The position numbers and the translations under genes are program-made. The notes under the pieces were generated by a model. The model was not told where the DNA came from and searched no databases. It was given only the letters and a program-made list of their open reading frames with translations. DNA of 64,000 bases, taken from Brevibacterium permense (GTDB lineage Bacteria > Actinomycetota > Actinomycetes > Actinomycetales > Brevibacteriaceae). Location: contig NZ_QYCP01000081.1 of the NCBI RefSeq assembly GCF_025506275.1, positions 43,045 to 107,044 on the forward strand, in the 5' to 3' direction. Below, piece after piece: positions 35,681-44,804 of this stretch. The stretch's first letter is position 1. Every line of letters begins with the position of its first letter.

Positions 35681-35757
35681 GCCGCCGGCTGCCTATATGT
35701 GCCCAAGGCGCGGACGGCTCCGATTCAGGATCGCCGAGGCGACCGCCGCCCCAGATC

Positions 35758-37320
35758 TCATCCCGCAACGAGGCGGCGCGCCTCCTCCTGATGCGCAGCG
35801 ATGAGCGCTTCTTTGTCGAGCGCGTGCCCGTCCGCGCCGATGGCGTGGCCGTCGACGACCCGCCATTGACCGCCGACCATCACGCGATCGGCCTTCTCTG
35901 CACCGCAGAGGACGAGCGCGGGGATCGGGTCGTGCGATCCGGAGAAAGCGAGGCCGTCGAGGCGGAACATTGCGAGGTCGGCCTGTTTGCCGACCTCGAT
36001 GGTGCCGAGATCGCCGCGCCCGAGTGCCGCCGCCGATCCCTTCGTCGCCCAGTCGAGGACGCGGCCGCAGGTGACCGCCTCGGCGCCGTAGCGCAGACGT
36101 TGGATGTAGAGCGCCTGCCGGACCTCGCGGATGAGGTTCGAGGCGTCATTCGACGCGGATCCGTCGACACCGAGTCCGACGTTTACTCCGGCGTCCTCGA
36201 GTTCGACGGCGCGGGCGATCCCCGAGGCCAGCCGCATGTTCGAAGTCGGGCAGTGCGCGACGGAAACACCGGCCGCGCCGAGGCGGCCGATCTCCGAATC
36301 GTCGAAGTGCACACCGTGCGCCAACCAGGTCCGTTCCCCCAGCCAGCCGACGGATTCGAGGTAGTCGACGGTGCGCAGGCCGAAGGTCTCGCGGCAGAAG
36401 TCCTCTTCATCGATGGTCTCGGCCAGGTGGGTGTGGAGGCGGACATCCAGTTCCGCAGCGAGTGCGGCGGATTCGCGCATGAGCTCGGTGGTCACAGAGA
36501 ACGGGGAGCACGGGGCGAAGCCGATCTGGATCTGAGCGCCGGGCCCTCGCTGGTGGTAGGTCTCGACGAGGCGACGGGAATCGTCGAGGATGACCTCCGA
36601 GTCCTGGACGGTCTGCTGAGGGGGCAGTCCGCCGTCGTCCTCGCCCAGGGACATCGACCCGCGGGTGAGCATGGCGCGCATGCCGAGTCTCCGGACGACG
36701 TCGACCTGGATGTCGATGGCCTCGTCCATGCCGGTGGGGAACAGGTAGTGGTGGTCGGCGGCAGTCGTGCATCCGGATTCGAGGAGCTCGGCCATCGCCA
36801 CGGTCGTGGCGAGTTCGAGCGCGTGCGGTGTCAGTCTGGCCCAGACCGGGTAGAGGTTCTGCAGCCACCCGAACAGCGGCAGGTCGGCGACGGGCGCCCA
36901 TGCTCGGGTCAGTGTCTGGTAGAAGTGATGATGCGTATTGATCAGCCCGGGAGTGATGACATGCGCTGAGGCGTCGATGACTTCGAGGGCAGCCGTGTCA
37001 CCGGCGGCTCCGCCGGCCCCGGATGAGGTGGGTTCGCCACCGGCGGGAACGAGTTCCACGATAGTTCCCGTGACTGGGTCGATGACGATTCCCCGCGCCG
37101 CCCGGTTCGGATCGACGCCGGCACCGAGGTGGACGGCCAGCGGATCGCGCAGCCACAGTCGCGCGGTCGATGTGTTCCCGGAAGCCGGGGAGTTCCTCGG
37201 CAGCGGGGAGTTCCTCGATGCGCGGTCTCCTGTAGTCAGTGAGCTTGCTGCAGCCGCGAAGCTTCCTGGTGCCGAGAAACTCTCTGCTGACGGTGTGCCG
37301 GTTCCATTGATGTCGGTCAT
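35758..37320 (-). CDS. 8-oxoguanine deaminase / amidohydrolase family
   Basis: 520 aa from ATG at 37320. Metal-dependent amidohydrolase motifs: NTHHHFYQTLTRAW (HxH plus substrate loop), HTHLAET, LAHGVHF and the GLGVDGSASND aspartate. The NTHHHFYQTLTR form is characteristic of 8-oxoguanine deaminases (EC 3.5.4.32), which convert 8-oxoguanine to urate. The N-terminal 50 residues are Ser/Ala-rich and unusual. It is divergent from a nucleobase permease that could import the purine, so the pair looks like purine salvage or catabolism. Confidence 0.8.
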   Translation of the reverse strand: MTDINGTGTPSAESFSAPGSFAAAASSLTTGDRASRNSPLPRNSPASGNTSTARLWLRDPLAVHLGAGVDPNRAARGIVIDPVTGTIVELVPAGGEPTSSGAGGAAGDTAALEVIDASAHVITPGLINTHHHFYQTLTRAWAPVADLPLFGWLQNLYPVWARLTPHALELATTVAMAELLESGCTTAADHHYLFPTGMDEAIDIQVDVVRRLGMRAMLTRGSMSLGEDDGGLPPQQTVQDSEVILDDSRRLVETYHQRGPGAQIQIGFAPCSPFSVTTELMRESAALAAELDVRLHTHLAETIDEEDFCRETFGLRTVDYLESVGWLGERTWLAHGVHFDDSEIGRLGAAGVSVAHCPTSNMRLASGIARAVELEDAGVNVGLGVDGSASNDASNLIREVRQALYIQRLRYGAEAVTCGRVLDWATKGSAAALGRGDLGTIEVGKQADLAMFRLDGLAFSGSHDPIPALVLCGAEKADRVMVGGQWRVVDGHAIGADGHALDKEALIAAHQEEARRLVAG

Positions 37321-37769
37321 CGTGTCGCCTTTCACTCTTGAACCGTGCGCGTCGAGCGCGCACTATTGGTCAGTGGCGACAGAACTGGGGCTGACGCCAC
37401 CAGCTCAGGTTTTCCGGCGTCTGCTGCTCCGCCGGTCGGTATCCCATCCGGGATCCCCGACTGTACCCACCTATCGGCGAGACGGTACGATGATCCAAGA
37501 CCATCGAACTGAGCGAACGTTCAGTAGATCGTCGAGGGATGAGTACGCGACTGCCGTGAACTCTAACATGTGCCACGGGTCACTAAAATGGCTTGCGGCG
37601 AAAATGGTATTCCTTTAGAGTTTTGCGATAAGGAAATTTCCTTTCGCATAACGGAATTATGCAACCGATCCCTCGGTCATCTGATGCCCGCTCGCACGCT
37701 ACACCGGCCACTGAGGTCGGTCAGTCACAGTGAGGCCATCGCCCGAGGACGCACTCAACGGAGAGATAG
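37321..37769. promoter_or_regulatory. Divergent regulatory region of 8-oxoguanine deaminase and purine permease
   Basis: 449 bases without a gene. It is AT-rich near 37560-37670 against the GC-rich surroundings. Two dyads stand out: GAACGTTC at 37515-37522 within ACTGA...TCAGT arms, and a 25-base imperfect palindrome at 37624-37648 centred on AAGGAAATTTCCTT (14 bp perfect) with TGCGA and TCGCA outer arms. These are candidate TetR- or GntR-type operators for purine control. No purine riboswitch could be recognised. Confidence 0.55.
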
Positions 37770-39380
37770 ATGTCGGTATCCCATCAGTCACCCAGCAACG
37801 ACCGCAAGTCCGCGGTCGCGAGCAAGCCGGCCCGCCCGGAGGACGAACGGCTTCCCGTCGGCAGTTCCTTCGCCTACGGTCTGCAGCACGTGCTCACCAT
37901 GTACGGCGGAATCATCGCCGTTCCCCTCATCATCGGCAATGCCGCCGGTCTCGACGGCAACGGCATCAGCCTCCTCATCGCCTCCTGTCTGTTCATGGGC
38001 GGTCTGGCCACGATCCTGCAGTCGGTCGGTGTGCCGTTCTTCGGCTCGCAGCTGCCGCTGGTCCAGGGTGTCTCGTTCGCCGGCGTTGCGACGATGACGT
38101 CCATTCTGGCCGGCGGCGACGGTCTGCCTGCGGTCTTCGGATCGGTGCTGGTCGCCTCGGTGATCGGCCTGATCGTCGCCCCGGCCTTCGCGCTCATCGT
38201 GAAGTTCTTCCCTCCGGTGGTCACCGGCACGGTCATCACCACGATCGGTCTGTCACTCATGCCCGTAGCTGCAGGCTGGGCCATGGGCGGGGACGCCGAG
38301 GCCGCCGATTACGGCAGCATGCGCAATATCCTGATCGCCGTGGTCACCTTGGCCATCGTGCTCATCCTCAGCCGGATTCCCGTCGCGGTGATCTCCCGCC
38401 TGTCGATTCTGCTGGCCATCGTCATCGGCACCATCGGCTGCCTCATCTTCGGTTGGGCCGATTTCTCCCATGTGCTCGATCGCGGTGTCTTCGCGTTCCC
38501 CGAGCCGTTCGCCTTCGGTATGCCGACATTCTCGGCCGCGGCGATCATCTCGATGTTCATCGTCATCATCGTCACCTTCGCCGAGACGACTGCGGACATC
38601 ATCGCCGTCGGAGAGATCGTCGATACGAAGGTCGATTCCAAGCGCATCGCTTCAGGCCTGCGCGCTGACATGCTGTCGTCGGCGGTCTCGCCGATCTTCA
38701 ACTCCTTCACCCAGTCGGCATTTGCGCAGAACGTCGGCCTGGTGGCGATCACCGGCGTGAAATCGCGCTTCGTCGTCACTGCCGGTGGTGCGATCCTCGT
38801 CGTCCTCGGCCTGCTGCCCGTGATGGGCGGGGTCATCGCAGCGGTGCCGACTCCGGTTCTCGGCGGTGCGGGCATCGTCCTGTTCGGCACGGTCGCCGCG
38901 TCGGGCATCCGCACGCTGTCGAAGGTCGAGTACGAGGGCAACCTCAATATGATCATCGTGGCGGTCTCGCTGGCCTTCGGCATCATCCCGGTCGTCGAGC
39001 CCGATTTCTACAACGCCTTCCCGGATTGGGTCGGCATCATCCTCCACTCAGGCATCTCCTCGGCCACTCTCATGGCCGTGCTGCTCAACCTCGTCTTCAA
39101 CCACATCGGTGCGAAGTCGAAGGACCGTTCTGATCGGTCGGTCTTCGTGGCCGGCACCGGACGAGTCATCCGCAAGGAAGAGCTGCAGCGTCTCATCGAC
39201 AACGAAGCCATCCTCTATGAAGGCGATACCGTCAAAGACGGCAAGATCGTCGATTGCAACGGAGAAGAGGTTCCGGTCGTCACCGAGGAGCAGCACGAGA
39301 AGGTCGTCGACGCCGCTCAGAAGGGCGAGGTGCGCACCCAGGAAGATGTCCGCCGCCTCCTCGCCGAGGACGGTAACTGA
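37770..39380 (+). CDS. Nucleobase:cation symporter-2 (xanthine/uracil permease family)
   Basis: 536 aa with about 14 helices and GGAGAG before the ATG. NCS2 signatures: FAYGLQHVLTMYGGIIAVPLIIG, FAETTADIIAVGEI and the substrate-binding QNVGLVAITGVKSRFVV. The GLQHVLTMYGG start and QNVGLVAITG fit the xanthine/urate branch. The last about 90 residues are a hydrophilic tail (RVIRKEELQRLIDNE, then KVVDAAQKGEVRTQED) that is not usual in NCS2. Probably takes up xanthine, urate or 8-oxopurines for the divergent deaminase. Confidence 0.85.
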   Translation: MSVSHQSPSNDRKSAVASKPARPEDERLPVGSSFAYGLQHVLTMYGGIIAVPLIIGNAAGLDGNGISLLIASCLFMGGLATILQSVGVPFFGSQLPLVQGVSFAGVATMTSILAGGDGLPAVFGSVLVASVIGLIVAPAFALIVKFFPPVVTGTVITTIGLSLMPVAAGWAMGGDAEAADYGSMRNILIAVVTLAIVLILSRIPVAVISRLSILLAIVIGTIGCLIFGWADFSHVLDRGVFAFPEPFAFGMPTFSAAAIISMFIVIIVTFAETTADIIAVGEIVDTKVDSKRIASGLRADMLSSAVSPIFNSFTQSAFAQNVGLVAITGVKSRFVVTAGGAILVVLGLLPVMGGVIAAVPTPVLGGAGIVLFGTVAASGIRTLSKVEYEGNLNMIIVAVSLAFGIIPVVEPDFYNAFPDWVGIILHSGISSATLMAVLLNLVFNHIGAKSKDRSDRSVFVAGTGRVIRKEELQRLIDNEAILYEGDTVKDGKIVDCNGEEVPVVTEEQHEKVVDAAQKGEVRTQEDVRRLLAEDGN

Positions 39381-39417
39381 GGCCAGTTACGCCAACTGGA
39401 CCCGGATACACCGAACG

Positions 39418-39456
39418 GGCCCCGGCCGCCGTCTGCGAAGGCACGCGACCGGGGCC
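39418..39456. terminator. Terminator after the purine permease
   Basis: GGCCCCGG (39418-39425) pairs with CCGGGGCC (39449-39456). It lies between the permease and the convergent HNH protein. Confidence 0.5.
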
Positions 39457-39511
39457 TCGTGCGATTTCGGGCTGCAGTCAGATCGGACCCGCCGTGAGAT
39501 CGAGCCCGCCG

Positions 39512-41647
39512 TCAGAACGGGGGCGGATCTCCGGAGTCCCAATAGTCGTTCCACGGCGGCTCCCGGCCAGCCGTCGGGGCACACTTGTCCCCTCGTTCCG
39601 GACTGGGCGATGGATCTGCGACCTCACGATGAGAGGCCGAGTTCAGCTGCCCGTCACACTCGTGACTGCCCGAGTCATCGACCGCAAAGCAGTCGGGAAT
39701 GCTGTCGGAAGTCACTTCACCGTCGTCGGAGATCCGCTCGCCAAGCAGATTCGGCAGTTGGGCGCAGTTCTCCACCTGTCGAGCATGCTCGGCATTGATC
39801 GGGTTGTCCGGTGGATACATTGTTGCGACGACTCCGCGGGTGAAGGAGTACTCCACAGCCCCGTCCTCGGTCATTCGGACCGCGAACCTGCGGTCGGTCT
39901 TCGCCTGGTGGTCGGGTTTGCACAGCGGATGGAGGTTCTCGAAGGTCGTCTGACCGCCTCGGGCCGGATCGGCTTGGTCGAAGGGAATGATGTGATCGAC
40001 TTCCGAGGTCTCCGCTCGTCGGGTGCACCCCGGAGCAGTGCAGGACTGCCATCTGCTGACCAGGGGAGCACGAACTTCTGCCGGGATGTAGTAGCTGCGC
40101 GAGCGGGCATCGATCGGCGTCCCGGTGGCGGGATCGGTGAGGATCCGGTGCCAAGTGGGGCTCCCGCCCGCCAGAGCCCGTGCCGCGTCGGGCGGCACCG
40201 GGGTGCCGTCGGAGAACGTCCCCGGGAGCTCCGACTTTCCCACCGCGGTGAGATACGGAACCGTCACCATCATCTTCGACTGCTCTCGCACCCACTGTCC
40301 GTGGGTGGGCATGACGAGCTTGATGGTGGTCTTCACGTCGATTCCGGTGCTGGCGGCCGCTTCCGCTTCACGCCGTGCAGTGTGCGCGGTGCGATCGACC
40401 GCGGCTGCAGTGATCGGAGCCGTGGGGTCGGATTCGTCGGCAGTCCCGAGAGCGATCTCGTTGGTGGTGGTCTCACCTGTCATGGTGTCGTGCGTCGTCA
40501 CGGTGATGCTCATCTGCGGGGTCGCTCGAGTGGCGATGTCGAACATGAGGGCGGCGATGCTGTCCTGGTCGGCGACCTCGAGGCCAGCGGTGCTCTCTTC
40601 GGTGAGCGCCGAGATGTTGCCGTTGCGGATCGCTCGGGCGAATGCTTCGATGCGCAGGTAGAAGGCGTTGAGTTCCACTGCGGGTCCGGACAGGGTCACC
40701 GAAGCGGTGCCGTCAGGATAGGTCATGATGTCGACCCGGCGACGCTTCTCGGCCAGTTCGGTCCGGTCGTCGACAGGGACGAGTGCCGCGATCTTGAGGT
40801 TGAGCGACCTCTTGAAGGTCTCCATAGTGATATCGGCACGGCGGCCGCCCAGGTAGGCATCGAGACGGGGCAGATACTCGAAGGCGACGTCTTTGATGGC
40901 ACGGGTCGCTGCAAGTACGTGTTCGATCGTGAACTCACCGGCGAGGCAGCGCTGCAGGAACTTCGGCAGTCCGAACGCCAGCGTGACTGCGTTCGTGATC
41001 TCGTTGTAGGCACCGTTGCTCGTCGAGCCGAGGACCGTGGTCAGCTCGGCGATCTCTTCGCGCGAGGAAAGGTCGTGGACCCAGCTGTTGAAGGATTTGT
41101 GCAATCCGAACTTGGGGAAGTTCGGAAGCGGGGCTGCCGGCTGATCCAGTGGTTGCTCGACGATGCTCTCCTCGGTTTCGCCGTCGTCGGTGGCAGCGCC
41201 GGTGGAGGAATCAGCGTCATCAGACCCGTCGACAGTGCAGTCTTCGAGAACGAAGCCGGTGGAGGTCCACGGGTCCACGAAGTCGTCCTCCTCGGGCTGC
41301 AGTCCGTCACGTGCCGTGATGAAGCGGCCAGCCGTTTCGGTGAACGTTGCGTGATAGTAGATCTTGTCGCCTTCGGCGTAACGGAGCTTCTCAATGACTT
41401 CGGTCAGAAACAGACCCGCGACGGCCTGGAATTCGGCGAGCCGAACTCCCGTGCTCAAATGAGCCAGACTGACGACCACGGCCATCGGCGAATCGGGGTC
41501 GACGTCGAGACGGCGGGGTGAGTCGGGGCCGATCAGAGGAACCTGTGGTGAAGAAGAGAGGTCCGCCGATGTCGCGGGTGAACCGGAGACTGATTCATTC
41601 GAGGCACGCTCGAGACCGCTGCTGCCCGGATCCTGAGGATCCTTCAT
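39512..41647 (-). CDS. DUF222/HNH endonuclease domain protein (13E12-like)
   Basis: 711 aa. The N-terminal two thirds carry a DUF222-type helical domain (AEFQAVAGLFLTEVIEKLRY, LPKFLQRCLAGEFTIEHVLA); the C terminus has an HNH motif, CTAPGCTRRAETSEVDHIIPF with LHPLCKPDHQAK, including two Cys pairs for zinc and the DH of the active site. Such 13E12-repeat proteins are abundant in Actinobacteria; their role is uncertain and some are mobile-element nucleases. An acidic insert near residues 130-165 and a tail of about 80 residues after the HNH are present. No flanking repeats mark it as a mobile intron. Confidence 0.8.
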   Translation of the reverse strand: MKDPQDPGSSGLERASNESVSGSPATSADLSSSPQVPLIGPDSPRRLDVDPDSPMAVVVSLAHLSTGVRLAEFQAVAGLFLTEVIEKLRYAEGDKIYYHATFTETAGRFITARDGLQPEEDDFVDPWTSTGFVLEDCTVDGSDDADSSTGAATDDGETEESIVEQPLDQPAAPLPNFPKFGLHKSFNSWVHDLSSREEIAELTTVLGSTSNGAYNEITNAVTLAFGLPKFLQRCLAGEFTIEHVLAATRAIKDVAFEYLPRLDAYLGGRRADITMETFKRSLNLKIAALVPVDDRTELAEKRRRVDIMTYPDGTASVTLSGPAVELNAFYLRIEAFARAIRNGNISALTEESTAGLEVADQDSIAALMFDIATRATPQMSITVTTHDTMTGETTTNEIALGTADESDPTAPITAAAVDRTAHTARREAEAAASTGIDVKTTIKLVMPTHGQWVREQSKMMVTVPYLTAVGKSELPGTFSDGTPVPPDAARALAGGSPTWHRILTDPATGTPIDARSRSYYIPAEVRAPLVSRWQSCTAPGCTRRAETSEVDHIIPFDQADPARGGQTTFENLHPLCKPDHQAKTDRRFAVRMTEDGAVEYSFTRGVVATMYPPDNPINAEHARQVENCAQLPNLLGERISDDGEVTSDSIPDCFAVDDSGSHECDGQLNSASHREVADPSPSPERGDKCAPTAGREPPWNDYWDSGDPPPF

Positions 41648-41819
41648 CGGTCTCGCCGCCTATCACGTCGATGTGAATTCCTTGGCTCTATTTTACCCCC
41701 AAGGGGAAGAAGTGAATGTCACAATTCGATTAAGAAAGGAATTTCTACAAGTTTGGATGCTGTTTGATGTATTTTGATGATGCAATTGCGTCCCAGCCGA
41801 GGTTCGGCGAGCCAGGCAC

Positions 41820-42497
41820 CTACTCAGTCAGCAGGCCGGGCAGCTGGTCCATCGCGCTGAAGGTCTCGGCCGCACCTGCTGCCAACAGTGTTTCCGCGCT
41901 CTGATGCACCGGAGAGTCCGGGCAGAATCCGAGCACACGGGATCCGGCCGCAGCGCCGGCGATCACCCCGGTGGGGGAATCTTCGATCACGGCCGCCTCG
42001 GCGGGGTCGATGCCCAAGGAATCAGTCGCAGCGAGGTAGACGTCTGGGGCGGGCTTCGAGTTCGGCTGTTCCATGCCGGAGAAGATCCGACCCTCGAAGG
42101 CATCGAACAGGCCGATCTTGCGCAGCTGCAGCTCGATCTTCGGACGATCCGCTCCCGAAGCACAGGCGATCCTGCCCGGGTAGATCTCGGCGATGCGGTG
42201 AACGGCGTCGACGACCCCTGGAATCGCTTGGAGGGAGGCTTCAAGCTGGGCATTGCGGCGCCGCCGGAACTCCTGCATCCAGTGCTCGTCGATGCGGAAT
42301 CCGGTGTGCTCCTCGATGACATCGGCCTCGTCGCGGAGCATCTTGCCGACGAATCGCGCAATGCACTCCTCGGCGCTCAGCTGCCAGCCGAGTTCCTGCA
42401 GCATCTGGTGGAGGACGCCGTTCGTGATGCTTTCGGAGTCGACGAGGACTCCGTCACAGTCGAAGAGGACAGCGGAGAATTTCGGAAGTGGGGCCAT
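41820..42497 (-). CDS. HAD superfamily phosphatase (beta-phosphoglucomutase-like)
   Basis: 225 aa. The haloacid dehalogenase motifs are in order: FDCDGVLVDSE (nucleophile Asp and acid Asp), CASGADRPKIELQLRKIGL (motif II Ser), SKPAPDVYL (motif III Lys) and VIEDSPTGVIAG (motif IV Asp). The cap domain is C1, as in beta-phosphoglucomutases and small sugar-phosphate phosphatases. Substrate unknown. A solitary gene with an AT-rich 172-base upstream stretch shared with the DUF222 gene. Confidence 0.85.
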   Translation of the reverse strand: MAPLPKFSAVLFDCDGVLVDSESITNGVLHQMLQELGWQLSAEECIARFVGKMLRDEADVIEEHTGFRIDEHWMQEFRRRRNAQLEASLQAIPGVVDAVHRIAEIYPGRIACASGADRPKIELQLRKIGLFDAFEGRIFSGMEQPNSKPAPDVYLAATDSLGIDPAEAAVIEDSPTGVIAGAAAGSRVLGFCPDSPVHQSAETLLAAGAAETFSAMDQLPGLLTE

Positions 42498-42648
42498 GCT
42501 CCGATTCTGCCACCGGGCACTGACGCGGAATTACGGGCATCCACGCCGGCTCGTCCCTGAATCTCGCGGACCCGATACAGCCGCCGTCGCACTGTGCCGA
42601 CCGACACCGCCCCTGCTGCTCCAGCTCAGGAAACTGAGAGAGCCCCAA

Positions 42649-43398
42649 TCACACCGCACCGACCGCCACCGCCGTGTACAGCACCCGTGCGGTGGCGAGC
42701 GCGCAGACGATGATGACCAGCGCAAACAGCGTCAGCCAGGCACCGGCGGGCAAGGCCGAACCCTGCGCGAGGATATAGGCATCGGACTGCTGCACGTGGC
42801 GCCGGCGCGTATGGACGCGGATGACCTTGGCGAGGTCCTTGAGCGACCCGATCGTCAGTGCCGTGCCGAGTGCGGCGACGAAGACCGAGATCCACTCCAG
42901 CGGCAGGAACACGACGACGAGCTGCGCCGCGATCGCCGTGATCACGGCGATGACCGCGCCCGCGAGGTTCCGGATGAAGAGGAGAGTGACCAACAGGATC
43001 AGCGCACCCACCGACAGTGCCAAGGGGGCCCAACCGAAGACCGCCGAGGTGGCCAGGACGAGTCCGAGCACGCCCGGTGCCGGATATCCCCAGAAACCCG
43101 CCCAGGTGGCGGAGAAGCCGACTCGGCCGAAGGAGTTCATCTGCCCCGAATGGTCGAAGTTCAGTGAGATCCCTTTGACCACGCGTCCCGTCATCAGGGC
43201 GGCGAATGCGTGGCCGAGCTCGTGGATGAAGGTCACGAACAGTCCGAAGAACCTCCAGATCCCCGGAGTCAGAGTCACGACCAGGGGCACTCCGATGACG
43301 AGCACGAGCCCGAGGACGTCGAGCTCGAGCCCGTCCTGCCGCCCGAAGCCCGAGGTGATGGCATCCCACCACGTCGCCGTTGCCTGCTTGAAGTCCAT
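42649..43398 (-). CDS. M50 family metallopeptidase (membrane)
   Basis: 249 aa with about six hydrophobic helices. The zinc motif HELGH appears in VTFIHELGHAFAALMTG in the second helix, as in M50B peptidases. The typical second motif (NxxPxxxxDG) is not seen; the homologous site may be WGYPAPGVLGL. Might be an intramembrane protease or a catalytically altered relative. No operon partner. Confidence 0.75.
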   Translation of the reverse strand: MDFKQATATWWDAITSGFGRQDGLELDVLGLVLVIGVPLVVTLTPGIWRFFGLFVTFIHELGHAFAALMTGRVVKGISLNFDHSGQMNSFGRVGFSATWAGFWGYPAPGVLGLVLATSAVFGWAPLALSVGALILLVTLLFIRNLAGAVIAVITAIAAQLVVVFLPLEWISVFVAALGTALTIGSLKDLAKVIRVHTRRRHVQQSDAYILAQGSALPAGAWLTLFALVIIVCALATARVLYTAVAVGAV

Positions 43399-43446
43399 AG
43401 CGGCCCAGTGTACGAACCGCTCCTGAGCGGGACCCTCAGGACCTCC

Positions 43447-43519
43447 TCAGCGATTCGGGAGGTCGCGTCGCCCATGGTTCCGGAGGTCGCGGCACCCATG
43501 GTTCCGGAGGTCGGGGTGC
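43447..43519. repeat. 24-base tandem repeat, about three copies
   Basis: CCCATGGTTCCGGAGGTCG occurs at 43471-43489 and 43495-43513, with a degenerate third copy before it. It lies just after the Gfo/Idh/MocA stop and before the M50 gene. Not obviously coding. Confidence 0.7.
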
Positions 43520-44626
43520 CTAGACGGCCAGCGCCTCGACATCGACCCAGGAACGTTCGTGTACCGACCGCAGCACGGCCTCCGTCACGAGCACGGCGCG
43601 CACCCCGTCTCGAAGCGTCGGCAGCCCCTCCGGTCGCTCGCCTGCGAAGAGCGCATAGGAGTCGGCGACGAAGGCATTGAACGCATCCTGGTACCCCTGC
43701 GGGTGCCCCGCCGGAACCATGCACAGACGCGCGGCATCGGCGGACAGGGAGTCAGGATCGCGGACGAGGAGGCGGCTGTCGGCGCGCCGACCGAACCACA
43801 GCTGCTCGGGCCGCTCCTGCTCGAAGCGCATGCTCGCCTCGGTGCCGGCGATCTCCACGGTAAGCCCGTTCTTGCGTCCCGGAGCCAGCTGGGACACCAG
43901 CAGCGAACCGATGGCACCGCCGGAGAACTCGACGGTCACGGCCACGGTGTCCTCCGTGGTCACCGCGGTGCCGCCTCGGCGTGGGTGAACTGTTCTCGTG
44001 GTCGCCACCAGGGACGATATCCGGTCGTCGACGATGAACTCGATGAGGTCGACGAGGTGGGAGCCGATATCGGCGAAGGCCCGCGAAGGGCCGCCGCGTT
44101 CGGAGTCGACCCGCCAGTTCTCATCTCCGGAGCCGAGCAGCCAGTCCTGGAGGTATCCGGCGTCGACAGTCAGCAGAGTTCCGGCCTGACCCTCGCGGAA
44201 TCGGGCGCGGGCCTCGCGCACCATCGGGTGGTAGCGGTAGACGAACGGAACGGTCCCCTGCAGCCCCGCCTCGTCGGCGCGGGCCAGCACGGCACGCGCG
44301 GCTGCCGAATCAGTGGCCAAGGGCTTCTCGCAGATGATGTTCGATCCCGCGTCGAGCGCCTGCAGAGACTGTGCCGCGTGGACGTCATTGGGAGTGCAGA
44401 TGTGGACGGCGTCGAAGGTGCGACCGAGCAGTTCGTCGGACGGAGTCGAATTCTCGAAGCCGAGCTCAGCCGCCGCTTGTGCCGATCTCTCCGGCCGCGA
44501 CGATGCGACCGAGTCGAGCACGGCTCCGGCCGACCGTGCGGCCCGACTGTGGACGCGGCCCATGAACCCGCCGCCGAGCATTCCGATGCGGAGACCTCGG
44601 CCCCGCGCTGTGTCACCTGAGTGCAT
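43520..44626 (-). CDS. Gfo/Idh/MocA family oxidoreductase
   Basis: 368 aa. The Rossmann fold starts at IGMLGGGFMGRVHSRAA and the family motif ICEKPLATDSAAARAV (Lys of the EKP motif) is at about residue 100; the C-terminal domain carries a conserved DIGSHLVDL. These enzymes oxidise or reduce sugars or inositols with NAD(P). The substrate is not predictable. Solitary gene; the ATG has weak Shine-Dalgarno support. Confidence 0.85.
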   Translation of the reverse strand: MHSGDTARGRGLRIGMLGGGFMGRVHSRAARSAGAVLDSVASSRPERSAQAAAELGFENSTPSDELLGRTFDAVHICTPNDVHAAQSLQALDAGSNIICEKPLATDSAAARAVLARADEAGLQGTVPFVYRYHPMVREARARFREGQAGTLLTVDAGYLQDWLLGSGDENWRVDSERGGPSRAFADIGSHLVDLIEFIVDDRISSLVATTRTVHPRRGGTAVTTEDTVAVTVEFSGGAIGSLLVSQLAPGRKNGLTVEIAGTEASMRFEQERPEQLWFGRRADSRLLVRDPDSLSADAARLCMVPAGHPQGYQDAFNAFVADSYALFAGERPEGLPTLRDGVRAVLVTEAVLRSVHERSWVDVEALAV

Positions 44627-44804
44627 GCCTCATTATGCAATCACCATCCGCACCGAGTCGACCGAACCGCTGCTCTCCGCCGCTGACACCCCCGCGCCAC
44701 CGGGGGCCAATCCACCGACGCTCCGGCCTGGGCCTTTACACTGTGAGAAGCGACCGCGCAATCCCCCGCTCGCAGCGTGGTCCGCATCTTGCGAAGGAGT
44801 GTCA

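Noticed and set aside
37321..37769. Possible purine riboswitch upstream of the permease
   Set aside because: No conserved purine-aptamer core or P1-P3 layout could be found; only dyads are visible.
39494..41521. Plus-strand 675-codon ORF opposite the DUF222/HNH gene
   Set aside because: Antisense of a gene with clear HNH motifs; long antisense frames are common at this GC content.
39512..41647. DUF222/HNH gene as a mobile intron or transposon
   Set aside because: No terminal repeats, target duplication or intron structure were seen around it.
43447..43519. CRISPR-like array
   Set aside because: Repeats are tandem with no unique spacers and only about three units; no cas genes in the window.
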